NCBI RefSeq assembly: GCF_014196965.1 | Contig: NZ_JACIEQ010000001.1 | Span: 930,001 to 994,000, forward strand | Origin: Actibacterium naphthalenivorans | Lineage (GTDB): Bacteria; Pseudomonadota; Alphaproteobacteria; Rhodobacterales; Rhodobacteraceae | Direction of reading: 5' to 3' | Length of the DNA: 64,000 nucleotides | Shown: one piece after another, positions 7,807 to 15,862 of the stretch | Layout: every line of letters starts with the position of its first letter | How positions within the stretch are numbered: position 1 is the stretch's first letter | Made by a program: the position numbers and the translations under genes | The notes under the pieces: model-generated | What the model saw: the letters and a program-made list of their open reading frames with translations, nothing else | Told to the model about the DNA's origin: nothing | The model's database searches: none

Positions 7807-9834
7807 TCACGCCGCACTCAGCAGCCCGCGCCCCTTCAACAGCGCCTGCGCGCCGGGCATCCGGCCACGAAACGCTGTATAAAGCTCTTCAGGCTCGCGC
7901 GAACCACCCGCCGACAGGATGAACGTCTCCAGCTTCCGCGCCACCTCCGGGTCAAAAGCACTACCGGCCTCCTCGAACGCCTCGAACGCGTCGGCATCCA
8001 TCACTTCGGACCACATATAGCTGTAGTAGCCGCTGGAATAGCCGTCGCCCGCGAACACATGCGCGAAATGCGGCGTGGCATGGCGCATACGGATGGCATG
8101 CGGCATGCCAAGCGCATCGAGCACCGCCTGTTGCCGGGCGATCGGATCCGCCGGCGCGTCGCCCTCGTGAAAGGCCAGATCGACCAGCGCCGAGGCCACA
8201 TATTCGACGGTCTGAAACCCCATGTCATAGGTCGCGGCGGCCAGCAGCCGTTCCAGCATGTCGCGCGGCATGGGAGCGCCCGTCCGGGCATGGGTAGCGT
8301 ATTGCGCAAGCACCTCGGGCACTTCCAGCCAATGCTCATACAGCTGGCTCGGCAGTTCTACGAAATCACGCGCCACCGATGTGCCCGAGATTGACGGGTA
8401 GGTGACATCCGACAGGATCTGATGCAACGCATGGCCGAACTCGTGAAACAGCGTCCGCGCATCGTCATAGGACAACAGCGCAGGCGCCCCCTTCGCGGGC
8501 TTGGCGAAATTGCAGACATTGTGAACAACCGGCCGCACCGCGTCACCCAGCTTGCGCTGCGAGCGGCTGGCCGAACACCACGCGCCCGAACGTTTCGATC
8601 CGCGCGCGAAATAGTCGCCGATGAAAACGGCCATATGGCGCCCGTCTCGTGTCACCTCCCAGGCCCTCGCGTCGGGATGGTAGAGCGGCACGTCGAGCGG
8701 CTGAAAGTCCAGACCAAACAGGCGATTGGCGCAATCGAACGCGGCCTCGATCATCCGGTCAAGCTGCAGATAGGGCTTCAGCTCCGCCTCATCCAGATCA
8801 TGCTCCAGCCTGCGCCGCTTCTCGGAATAATAGCGCCAGTCCCAAGGCTCCAAACGCCCGTTGACGCCATCGGCATGCATCATCTCTTCCAGCGTCCGGG
8901 CATCCGAAACAGCGACGGCACGGGCGGGCTCCCACACGGCCATCAACAGCTCACGCACCCGCGCCGGGGTCCGGGCCATCTCGGTTTCCAGCTTGTACGA
9001 CGCGAAATCGGCATAGCCCAGAAGCGTCGCCCGCTCGTGCCGCAGCTGCAGGGTCTCGGTGGCAATCCCGCGATTGTCCGTCGCCCCGCCATTGGCGCCA
9101 CGCGCCGTCCAGGCCTCATATGCCCTCTCACGCAGCTCCCGCCGGGGCGAGAATTGCAGGAACGGCACGATCAGCGACCGGGAAAGGGTCACGACCGGGC
9201 CTTCCACCCCCTTCTCCTCGCCCGCGGCGCGCGCGCTGGCGACAACGAAATCAGGCAGGCCTTCTAGATCATCCTCGGACAGTTCCATGAACCAGTCACG
9301 CTCATCCGCCAGAAGGTGCTGGGTGAATTCGGTGCCCAGAACCGCCAGCCGCGATTTCACCGCCGTCAGCCGATCCCGCGCCACGCCCTGCAACCGGGCC
9401 CCCGCCCGCACGAAGCTGCGCCGCGTCAGCATCAGAACCCGCATCTGCTCGTCACTCAGCCCCAGCGTCTCTCGCGCCTGCCACAGGGTTTCGATCCGGC
9501 CGAACAGTGCGGCATTCATGGTGATTTCCGAAGAATAGGCCGACAGTTTCGGGGCAAACTCCCGCTGCAGGGCCTCGCGCGCATCATTGCTGTCGGTCCC
9601 CGCCAGCGTGTAAAACATGCCCAGCACCTGGTCCAGCCGCTGTCCGGCAAGCTCCAGCGCCTCGATCGTGTTGGCAAAAGTCGGCGCATCGGAGCACTCG
9701 GCAATCGCCGCGATCTCTGCCCGTGCCGCATCCATGGCCGCCTCAAAGGCGGGTGCGAAATCGGCGTCAGAGATATCGGCGAAGGGCGGCAGTTGGAACG
9801 GCGTGGACCAATCGGCCAGAAGCGGGTTTGTCAT
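7807..9834 (-). CDS. M3 family metallopeptidase (peptidyl-dipeptidase Dcp / oligopeptidase A type)
   Basis: The product is 675 residues, the usual size. The zinc site HEFGH is at residues 464-468, and the third ligand follows in the SGTSVARDFVELPSQ segment. The substrate-gripping GYSSGYYSYMWSEVMDAD motif lies near the C-terminus. It degrades short peptides in the cytosol or periplasm; no signal peptide is seen, so a cytosolic location is likely. The start at 9834 is chosen because AAAGGAG stands six bases upstream. An ATG at 9840 is in frame but overlaps that ribosome site. The gene stands alone between the CDF transporter and a large inverted repeat. Confidence 0.9.
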   Translation of the reverse strand: MTNPLLADWSTPFQLPPFADISDADFAPAFEAAMDAARAEIAAIAECSDAPTFANTIEALELAGQRLDQVLGMFYTLAGTDSNDAREALQREFAPKLSAYSSEITMNAALFGRIETLWQARETLGLSDEQMRVLMLTRRSFVRAGARLQGVARDRLTAVKSRLAVLGTEFTQHLLADERDWFMELSEDDLEGLPDFVVASARAAGEEKGVEGPVVTLSRSLIVPFLQFSPRRELRERAYEAWTARGANGGATDNRGIATETLQLRHERATLLGYADFASYKLETEMARTPARVRELLMAVWEPARAVAVSDARTLEEMMHADGVNGRLEPWDWRYYSEKRRRLEHDLDEAELKPYLQLDRMIEAAFDCANRLFGLDFQPLDVPLYHPDARAWEVTRDGRHMAVFIGDYFARGSKRSGAWCSASRSQRKLGDAVRPVVHNVCNFAKPAKGAPALLSYDDARTLFHEFGHALHQILSDVTYPSISGTSVARDFVELPSQLYEHWLEVPEVLAQYATHARTGAPMPRDMLERLLAAATYDMGFQTVEYVASALVDLAFHEGDAPADPIARQQAVLDALGMPHAIRMRHATPHFAHVFAGDGYSSGYYSYMWSEVMDADAFEAFEEAGSAFDPEVARKLETFILSAGGSREPEELYTAFRGRMPGAQALLKGRGLLSAA

Positions 9835-9894
9835 CAGCATCTCCTTTGACAGGAAAGCTATGCACGGGCGGGAGAAAGGTCCAGATGACGGCTT

Positions 9895-9986
9895 CTTTTT
9901 CGCAGAAATATCCCCGCCGGAGGCATGGAATCTACTGTTGCGACAAAAGTATTCTTGCCTCCGGCGGGGATATTTTCACGAAAAAG
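9895..9986. repeat. 31-bp inverted repeat with 30-nt loop (GCCTCCGGCGGGGATATTTT type)
   Basis: The left arm (9895-9925) and right arm (9956-9986) are reverse complements with three mismatches; the inner 20 bases are perfect. The core reads TGCCTCCGGCGGGGATATTT on one arm. It lies between the start of the M3 peptidase gene and the end of the thiF-like gene, so it can fold at the 3' end of the coaBC-dut-thiF transcript. There is no clear U-tract. Related single arms occur at 12814-12844 and, more weakly, at 63422-63450, which suggests a dispersed intergenic element common in this bacterial family. Confidence 0.8.
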
Positions 9987-10004
9987 AAAACAGCTTGCAG
10001 CGCA

Positions 10005-11036
10005 TCATCCGCCGCACACCGGACAGTCGTCGCGGCGTTTGAGGGTGACCTGCCGATTTTCCGCGTAGAGGGCATCATAGAGCAGCATACGGCCGCGCAG
10101 GGTTTCACCCGCGCCCGTGATCTCCTTGATCGCCTCCACGGCCATCATTGCCCCGACGACCCCCGGCAAGGCACCGACCACCCCGGCTTCGGCGCAGCTC
10201 GGCGCCAGTCCGACCGCGGGGGCCTTGGGAAAAATGCATTGATAGCAGGGCGCACCGGTGGCCGGGTGATACAGGCTGATCTGCCCTTCCCACTGGGTGA
10301 TCGCGGCAGCAACCAGCGGTTTGCCGGTGGCCACGGCCACCCGGTTGACCATGTAACGGGTGGCGAAATTGTCGGTGCCATCAAGGATCAGATCATAATC
10401 GGCGAATAGCGCGGCCGCATCCTTTTCCTCCAGCCTGCGCTGATAGGGTTCGATCGTGATGAACGGGTTCAGGGCGCGCATCGCCTCTTCCGCCGAAAAT
10501 ACCTTTGGCATGCCGATACGGGCGTCCGTATGGATGACCTGCCGTTGCAGGTTTGACGCATCGACCACGTCATCATCCACCACACCGATGGTTCCCACCC
10601 CCGCCGCCGCCAGATACATCAGCGCCGGAGAGCCGAGCCCGCCCGCGCCAATGACCAGAACCTTGGCATCCTTCAAACGTTTCTGCCCCGGCCCGCCGAC
10701 CTCGCGCAGCACGATATGGCGGGCATACCGCTCCAGTTCGGCCGGGCGGAAGGCGCCCTGCGGCTTCGGTTTCTCCAGCGGACGGGCTCGGGCGCGCAGC
10801 TTGCCCAGCAGCGCGCGATAACCGAGCACCAGCGCCAGGATAACGCCAAGCCCCAGCCAGGCCTCTTTCGACCCGCCCGTCGCGACACGCAGCGCATGCC
10901 CACCCGGGAACGCCACCTGCACGATCAGCACCCCGACATAGAGCAGCCCGAGCATCATCAGCCGCGCCCTTGCAGGCAGTTTCATCAGCCACCCGACACC
11001 CCAAAGGGCGGCCGCCATGATGAAAACCAAAACCAT
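10005..11036 (-). CDS. ThiF/MoeB/HesA family ubiquitin-like activating protein with N-terminal membrane segments
   Basis: The product is 343 residues. Residues 1-80 carry two hydrophobic stretches (about 25-45 and 59-75). The E1-like adenylation domain starts near 95 with YARHIVLREVGG. ATP binding is shown by GAGGLGS (130-136), then SNLQRQVIH. Two CxxC pairs (Cys264/267 and Cys338/341) form the structural zinc site. It should adenylate the C-terminus of a ubiquitin-fold sulphur carrier such as MoaD or ThiS, for molybdopterin or thiamin synthesis. The carrier is not encoded here. The start overlaps the dut stop by one base (TGATG), so it is translated with coaBC and dut. The membrane extension is unusual compared with E. 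coli MoeB. Confidence 0.85.
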   Translation of the reverse strand: MVLVFIMAAALWGVGWLMKLPARARLMMLGLLYVGVLIVQVAFPGGHALRVATGGSKEAWLGLGVILALVLGYRALLGKLRARARPLEKPKPQGAFRPAELERYARHIVLREVGGPGQKRLKDAKVLVIGAGGLGSPALMYLAAAGVGTIGVVDDDVVDASNLQRQVIHTDARIGMPKVFSAEEAMRALNPFITIEPYQRRLEEKDAAALFADYDLILDGTDNFATRYMVNRVAVATGKPLVAAAITQWEGQISLYHPATGAPCYQCIFPKAPAVGLAPSCAEAGVVGALPGVVGAMMAVEAIKEITGAGETLRGRMLLYDALYAENRQVTLKRRDDCPVCGG

Positions 11037-11503
11037 CAGCCGCGTCCGGTGGAACCGAACCCGCCATCGCCCCGAGCGGTGTCACCAAGCTCGCCAGCCA
11101 CTTCGAACACCGCCTGCACCACCGGCGCGACGATCATCTGGGCAATGCGGTCGCCGTGATGGATGGTATAGGGATCGGCCCCGAAATTCACCAAAAGCAC
11201 GCCCAGCGGGCCGCGATAATCGCTGTCGATCGTGCCGGGCGTATTGGGCAGGCTGATGCCGTGCTTCAGCGCAAGGCCCGAGCGCGGCCTGATCTGCACT
11301 TCGAACCCATGCGGAAATTCCATCCGGAATCCGGTCGGGGCGATACGCCGCTCCATCGGTTGCAGGGTGAACCCTTCGTCCCGGATCTCGGGCGGCAGAT
11401 TGGCGCGGATGTCGGCCCCCGCCGCGCCATGGGTTTCGTAAGACGGCAGCGCAAGCGCGGTATCGGCCCAGTCTTCCCACAGGATGCGGATGGTCGGGGT
11501 CAT
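11036..11503 (-). CDS. dut: Deoxyuridine 5'-triphosphate nucleotidohydrolase (dUTPase)
   Basis: The product is 155 residues and all five trimeric dUTPase motifs are visible in order: GAAGADIRA, RPRSGLA, GTIDSDYRGPLGV, GDRIAQM and the C-terminal RGDGGFGSTG. It hydrolyses dUTP to dUMP and pyrophosphate, which keeps uracil out of DNA and feeds thymidylate synthesis. The aspartate in motif 3 activates the water. The start ATG overlaps the coaBC stop by four bases (ATGA). The coaBC-dut pair is a common arrangement in proteobacteria. Confidence 0.96.
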   Translation of the reverse strand: MTPTIRILWEDWADTALALPSYETHGAAGADIRANLPPEIRDEGFTLQPMERRIAPTGFRMEFPHGFEVQIRPRSGLALKHGISLPNTPGTIDSDYRGPLGVLLVNFGADPYTIHHGDRIAQMIVAPVVQAVFEVAGELGDTARGDGGFGSTGRG

Positions 11504-12696
11504 GCCAGCGCCTCCGCGATCATCTGCGCCAGCCGGTTGGCCACCTGCTCCTTGGCCATGCGCGGCCAGCTCTGCGCGCCCTCCGCCGTGATCAGCGTCA
11601 CGGCATTCTCCGTTCCGCCCATGATTCCGGTGGCGGGCGAGACGTCATTGGCCACAATCCAGTCGCATCCCTTGCGCCCGCGCTTGGCCGTGGCATGGGC
11701 GATCACATCATCGGTCTCGGCGGCAAAGCCCACAACCAGCGCGGGGCGCCCGTCGCCCATCTGCGCCACCCTCGCCAGAATGTCCGGGTTTTCCGCGAAT
11801 TCCAACGCGGGCAGCCTGCCCCCGCCATCCTTTTTCACCTTCGAAGCGGAAGCGTTGGCCACCCGCCAGTCGGCGACCGCCGCCGCGAACACGGCCGCAT
11901 CGGCCGGCAGCGCATCCTCTACCGCAGCCAGCATCTGCCGCGCGGTCTCGACCCGCTCAACCGTCACGCCTGCGGGCGGCGGCACATCGGCAGGGCCGGT
12001 GACGAACACCACCTCGGCCCCCAGACCTGCCAGCGCCCGTGCCAGCGCCGTGCCCTGCGCCCCCGAAGAGCGATTGGCGATATAGCGCACCGGATCAATC
12101 GGCTCATGCGTCGGCCCCGAGGTCACGATGATGCGCCTGCCCTTCAACGGCCCATCCGCCAGCGCCGCCTCGATCGCGGCGACAATCTCCAGCGGTTCGG
12201 CCATTCGGCCCGGCCCGTATTCGCCACAGGCCATGCTACCCTCATTCGGGCCGGCAAACAGAATACCGTCGCCCTTCAACGTGGCGATGTTGCGCTGCGC
12301 CGCCGGATGCTGCCACATCCGCACATTCATCGCCGGCGCGATCAGCACGCGCTTGTCCGTGGCCATCAGCAGGGTCGAGGCCAGATCATTCGCCAGCCCC
12401 GCGGCCATCTTGCCCATCAGATCGGCCGTGGCGGGCGCAACAACCACCAGATCAGCGGCGCGGCTCAGCTCGATATGGCCCATCTCGGCCTCGTCGGTCA
12501 GATCGAACAGATCGCGGTAGACCTTTTCCGCCGCCAGCGCCGAGGTGGAAAGCGGCGTCACGAATTCCTCGGCGGCCCTGGTCAGCACAGGCGTCACCCG
12601 CGCACCGCGCTCGCGCAGCCGGCGGATCAGATCAAGCGACTTGAACGCCGCGATTCCGCCGCCGATGATCAGAAGAATGCGTTTGCCTGCCAGCAT
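11500..12696 (-). CDS. coaBC: Bifunctional phosphopantothenoylcysteine decarboxylase / phosphopantothenate-cysteine ligase
   Basis: The product is 398 residues. The N-terminal CoaC flavoprotein half begins with GKRILLIIGGGIAAFKS and contains the catalytic MGHIELSRAAD histidine, the APAMNVRMW asparagine loop and the ACGEYGPGRM cysteine clamp. The C-terminal CoaB half begins near residue 188 with TSGPTHEPIDPVRYIANRSSG. Together they convert 4'-phosphopantothenate and cysteine to 4'-phosphopantetheine in CoA synthesis. The ATG at 12696 has AAAGGGG six bases upstream and is preferred to an in-frame TTG at 12702. It leads the coaBC-dut-thiF operon. Confidence 0.96.
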   Translation of the reverse strand: MLAGKRILLIIGGGIAAFKSLDLIRRLRERGARVTPVLTRAAEEFVTPLSTSALAAEKVYRDLFDLTDEAEMGHIELSRAADLVVVAPATADLMGKMAAGLANDLASTLLMATDKRVLIAPAMNVRMWQHPAAQRNIATLKGDGILFAGPNEGSMACGEYGPGRMAEPLEIVAAIEAALADGPLKGRRIIVTSGPTHEPIDPVRYIANRSSGAQGTALARALAGLGAEVVFVTGPADVPPPAGVTVERVETARQMLAAVEDALPADAAVFAAAVADWRVANASASKVKKDGGGRLPALEFAENPDILARVAQMGDGRPALVVGFAAETDDVIAHATAKRGRKGCDWIVANDVSPATGIMGGTENAVTLITAEGAQSWPRMAKEQVANRLAQMIAEALA

Positions 12697-12813
12697 GGGC
12701 AACCCCTTTCAAGGCTTCGCCCCCTGTCTAGGACGCCGCGCCGGGTGAAACAAGTTCACTCACCCGCCACCAAGGCAAAACCCGACCGGTCGCCCTAAAA
12801 TCACCGGGCTCAT

Positions 12814-12844
12814 CTTCTCGGCAAAAATACTCCCGCCGGAGGCG
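12814..12844. repeat. Single arm of the GCCTCCGGCGGG dispersed element
   Basis: On the minus strand this reads GCCTCCGGCGGGAG followed by TATTTTTGCCGAGAAG. It closely resembles both arms of the inverted repeat at 9895-9986. It lies in the 195-base gap between the chaN-like gene and coaBC (12697-12892). That gap also has a small inverted repeat GTGAA-5-TTCAC at 12745-12759. No promoter is clear. Confidence 0.6.
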
Positions 12845-12892
12845 TCCCGCACGCAAAAGCAACGCAATACCCTCCGCGCAATTCACAAACGC

Positions 12893-13714
12893 TCACTGCA
12901 CGGAAAATCCGGCGCAGGGGTCATCCCGCTCGGCCGGGGCGGTGATCAACCACCGGTCAAACGGCGGATCATCTTCCGGCGCCTCCTCGAACTGCCCGAT
13001 CGACAGGAGTGTCACGTCAGGCGCCGCCACGGCCAGCGCGGCGGGCAGGCCCCAGTCCTTGCGCGCATGGCCATTGCCGGTGATCACCGCAACCGGGCCG
13101 CCATTCCCGGCCAGCGCCCGCACCACCGCACGCGCAAGCGCCGCGTCGCGCAGGCGCTGCGCCTCGACCATCCCGGGCAGCATCTCGGCGGGCAGCGCAT
13201 TGCAATGGGCGGCCTGCTGCCCCTCGTCCCGCAGCGCCTGCTCGTCCTCCGGCAGCGGCGCGGCCAGCCCAAAGGCCGCCGCGTCATCCCCGAACACCGC
13301 AACCGCGCCTTCCGCGATGGCCCGGCGCACGTCGCCGCGCGGAAGGCCGCCACCGTAGACCGCGGCCTCCGGCGCCGCCGCGAATATCGGATAGTAAAGC
13401 GCAAAGTCGGGCCAGCCCGAGTCAGCCCAGCCCAGCGCCGCCTCCAGGGCAGCCGCGTCGCCGCGCGCGGCCGGGGTTGCCCGCGCCGCCTGCGCCGGCG
13501 TCAGCATCTCGAACACCAGCGCCCGGGGGGTCAGCGCGGAAACCGCTCGCGCCTGATTTGCATGATGTACCGGGTTGTCATGAACCTCGCCCAGAACAAC
13601 CACATCGACGGGCGGCAAAGAGGCCAGCGCTTCTGCGCCGATCTCCGCCGCCTGCGCGCCGGACGCCAGCATGGCGGCGGCCAGCCCGGCGAAAATGAAA
13701 TTCACCTGTGTCAC
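12893..13714 (-). CDS. ChaN family haem/iron-related lipoprotein-like protein
   Basis: The product is 273 residues with a signal peptide (FIFAGLAAAMLASGAQA). The diagnostic ChaN motif GEVHDNPVHH lies near residue 43, and ITGNGHARKDWG near 215 carries the second conserved histidine. Family members such as Campylobacter ChaN bind haem and take part in iron handling outside the cytoplasm. No lipobox cysteine is seen at the cleavage site, so a soluble periplasmic protein is more likely. The GTG start overlaps the TGA of rpoH2 (GTGA), so translation is coupled to the sigma factor. A GTG three codons later is an alternative start. Confidence 0.8.
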   Translation of the reverse strand: MTQVNFIFAGLAAAMLASGAQAAEIGAEALASLPPVDVVVLGEVHDNPVHHANQARAVSALTPRALVFEMLTPAQAARATPAARGDAAALEAALGWADSGWPDFALYYPIFAAAPEAAVYGGGLPRGDVRRAIAEGAVAVFGDDAAAFGLAAPLPEDEQALRDEGQQAAHCNALPAEMLPGMVEAQRLRDAALARAVVRALAGNGGPVAVITGNGHARKDWGLPAALAVAAPDVTLLSIGQFEEAPEDDPPFDRWLITAPAERDDPCAGFSVQ

Positions 13715-14589
13715 GCGAAGAAGTCATGCACCTCGGGGCTCTGCGCTTCAAGGCTCTTGCGCATCTTTCCGAAGGCGGCCGCCTCCAACTGCCGCACCCG
13801 CTCTTTCGACAGGCCCAGTTCCTGGCCCAGGCTTTCCAGCGTGCGCGGGTCATCGCGCAGCTTGCGCTCGCGCACGATGAACTGTTCGCGCTCGTTCAGC
13901 CCGGCCATGGCGGCGCGCAGCCAGCCACGCAGCGTCGCCAGATCATGCGCGCGCGCCACACGCTCCTCGGCCTGCGCGCTGTCATCTTCCAGCGATTCGA
14001 TCCATTCACGCCCGTCGTCTTCGGCGGATTGGGTGGCGTTGAGCGAAAAATCGGTGCCGGCGAGCCGCCCCTCCATCATCTCGACGTCAGACATCGAAAC
14101 ACCCACTTCCGATGCGATCCTCTCGCGCAGTTGATGCCGGTCCAGCGTCTCGCCCCGGGCGCTTGCCTCGCGCTCCAGCCGGGCCTGAACCCGGCGCAGG
14201 TTGAAGAACAGCGATTTCTGCGAAGAGGTCGTGCCGGTGCGCACCATCGACCAGTTGCGCATCACATGGTCCTGGATCGACGCCTTGATCCACCACACCG
14301 CATAGGTCGAAAACCGAACGCCCCGATCCGGATCGAACTTGTCGGCGGCCTTCATCAGGCCAAGGCTGGCCTCCTGGATCAGATCGTTCATTGGCGCGCC
14401 ATAGCGGCGAAACTTGGTCGCCATCGAAATCGCGAGGCGCATATACGCCGTTATCAGGCGGTGCAGCGCCTCTTCGTCGCGCTGATCGCGCCAGGCATAG
14501 GCAAGCTTCAGCTCCGTCTCTGCATCCAGCAACTCTGCCTTCATCGCCTGCCGGGAAAGGGTTCTGTCGGAAAATCCATCAAGTGCCAT
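13711..14589 (-). CDS. rpoH2: RNA polymerase heat-shock-type sigma factor RpoH-II
   Basis: The product is 292 residues. The RpoH box QKSLFFNLRR (about residue 130) identifies the sigma-32 group. Region 2 shows DLIQEASLGLMKAADKFDP and RFSTYAVWWIKASIQDHVM. The region 4 helix-turn-helix is TLESLGQELGLSKERVRQLE. Rhodobacterales carry two RpoH proteins; RpoH-II serves the singlet-oxygen and stress response. The assignment to II rests on the upstream sigma-E-like promoter and general resemblance. The ATG at 14589 has AGGAGG six bases upstream; an earlier in-frame ATG at 14625 lies before that site and is rejected. The 3' end overlaps the chaN-like gene. Confidence 0.88.
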   Translation of the reverse strand: MALDGFSDRTLSRQAMKAELLDAETELKLAYAWRDQRDEEALHRLITAYMRLAISMATKFRRYGAPMNDLIQEASLGLMKAADKFDPDRGVRFSTYAVWWIKASIQDHVMRNWSMVRTGTTSSQKSLFFNLRRVQARLEREASARGETLDRHQLRERIASEVGVSMSDVEMMEGRLAGTDFSLNATQSAEDDGREWIESLEDDSAQAEERVARAHDLATLRGWLRAAMAGLNEREQFIVRERKLRDDPRTLESLGQELGLSKERVRQLEAAAFGKMRKSLEAQSPEVHDFFA

Positions 14590-14642
14590 TTTCGCCTCCT
14601 GGGTTGGATTGGCGTGCTGCCCCAAGGGTGCAGCCTTGCAAT

Positions 14643-14672
14643 ATTATACGAAAGCGAAACGTGGCTGGATCA
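14643..14672 (-). promoter_or_regulatory. Sigma-E (ECF11, RpoE-ChrR) type promoter for rpoH2
   Basis: On the minus strand the sequence is TGATCC, then 18 bases, then TATAAT. The start codon of rpoH2 lies 53 bases downstream of the -10 element. TGATCC is the -35 sequence I recall for the Rhodobacter sphaeroides singlet-oxygen sigma factor, and rpoH-II is one of its few direct targets there. The -35 does not fit the housekeeping TTGACA. The -10 element also fits the housekeeping consensus. Confidence 0.7.
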
Positions 14673-14944
14673 CGAATAGTTTCCCCGACCCGCGGGAATT
14701 CGGATGAAACGCCCACACAAAAGGCGATTCCTGCACGCTTTCAGGATAGCAGAGCCCAATCTAAATAACTGATTTTAAACAAAATTTCTCTCCTCCGCAG
14801 CAAATGCGAAAATATGCGCCGCGCGCCCGGCCCAGGTGCTTGCACAGGGCCTGTGCCTGTGCTCACAGACCATCAACACCGATGATGGCAAATCGCACAA
14901 AACAGCGTTTCTGAAATATCAAAAGGCGCGCTAGCCTGCCCGGC
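14673..14944. other. AT-rich divergent gap between rpoH2 and the GST gene
   Basis: No gene is seen. The segment 14755-14815 is AT-rich compared with its surroundings. A perfect inverted repeat GCACAGG-G-CCTGTGC is at 14842-14856, about 90 bases before the GST start, and could be an operator. I cannot place a convincing promoter for the GST gene. Confidence 0.5.
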
Positions 14945-15817
14945 ATGACATATGATCTTTACCTTGGCGACAAAACCTATTCCAGCTGGTCGCTGCGCGG
15001 CTGGCTGATGTTCGAGAAATTTGGCCTGCCCGTGCGCACAACCGCGGTCGGGCTCTACTCCGGCACCATGGCGGCCGATCTGGCCCCGCTTGCGCCGGCG
15101 CGTCTGGTGCCGGTCCTGCGCACGCCCGAAGGCGACCCGCTGCAGGATACGCTGGCCATCGCCGAAACCCTGGCCGAGCGACACCCCGACGCCGGGCTGT
15201 GGCCCGCAGACCCGTCGGCCCGCATCCTCGCCCGCTGGCTGGCCGCGGAAATGCACTCGGGCTTTACCGCCCTGCGTGGCGCCTGCCCGATGAACCTGTC
15301 GCGCGCTTATCAGGGGTTCGCGCCATCCGATGCGGTGCGCGCCGATCTTGCCCGTATCGCGCTGCTCTGGGCCACCGCGCGTTCCCGGTTCGGCGGCGGC
15401 GGGCCGTGGCTGTTCGGCGAGTATTCCCTGGCCGATGTGTTCTACGCCCCCGTTGCCGCCCGCATCGCCAGCTATGACCTGCCCGTCGAGGATGAGGCCG
15501 CCGCCTATGTCGCCGCCCATCTGGCAGACCCGGCCTTCCGGCGCTGGCGCGCTGAAGGGCTGACGCAGCGCTACGATACCGAACCCTATGCCATGGATCT
15601 GCCATTCAGGCCCTGGCCGGGCCCCGCCCCGCTGCCTGCCCGCGCGGTGCAAAGCGGGCCTGCCGAAAATGCCGCCTGCCCCTATTCCGGCCTGCCGGCG
15701 GGGCATTTCATGCAGCTCGACGGCCGCATCTTCGGCTTTTGCAACACCACCTGCCGGGACAAGACAGTGAACGATCCCGAAGCCTTCCCCGCCTTCATGG
15801 CCATTTACCATTCGTAA
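14945..15817 (+). CDS. Glutathione S-transferase with C-terminal YHS-like Cys domain
   Basis: The product is 290 residues. Residues 1-80 form the thioredoxin-like GST domain (LYLGDKTYSSWSLRGWLM, with a Ser/Tyr-rich active-site loop and LVPVLRTPEG for the cis-proline). Residues 90-215 are the helical domain with LFGEYSLADVFYAPV. The last 55 residues add a cysteine-rich module, ACPYSGLP then FGFCNTTCRD and DPEAF, which resembles a YHS metal-binding domain. Normal GSTs end near residue 220, so this is a fusion. It probably conjugates or reduces electrophiles with glutathione; the tail may bind metal. It lies divergent from rpoH2, so it may join the same stress response (inference). Confidence 0.85.
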   Translation: MTYDLYLGDKTYSSWSLRGWLMFEKFGLPVRTTAVGLYSGTMAADLAPLAPARLVPVLRTPEGDPLQDTLAIAETLAERHPDAGLWPADPSARILARWLAAEMHSGFTALRGACPMNLSRAYQGFAPSDAVRADLARIALLWATARSRFGGGGPWLFGEYSLADVFYAPVAARIASYDLPVEDEAAAYVAAHLADPAFRRWRAEGLTQRYDTEPYAMDLPFRPWPGPAPLPARAVQSGPAENAACPYSGLPAGHFMQLDGRIFGFCNTTCRDKTVNDPEAFPAFMAIYHS

Positions 15818-15862
15818 ACCTTCCCGCCTTACCCGTTAACCAAGGTAAAGGCGGAGGCGGGA

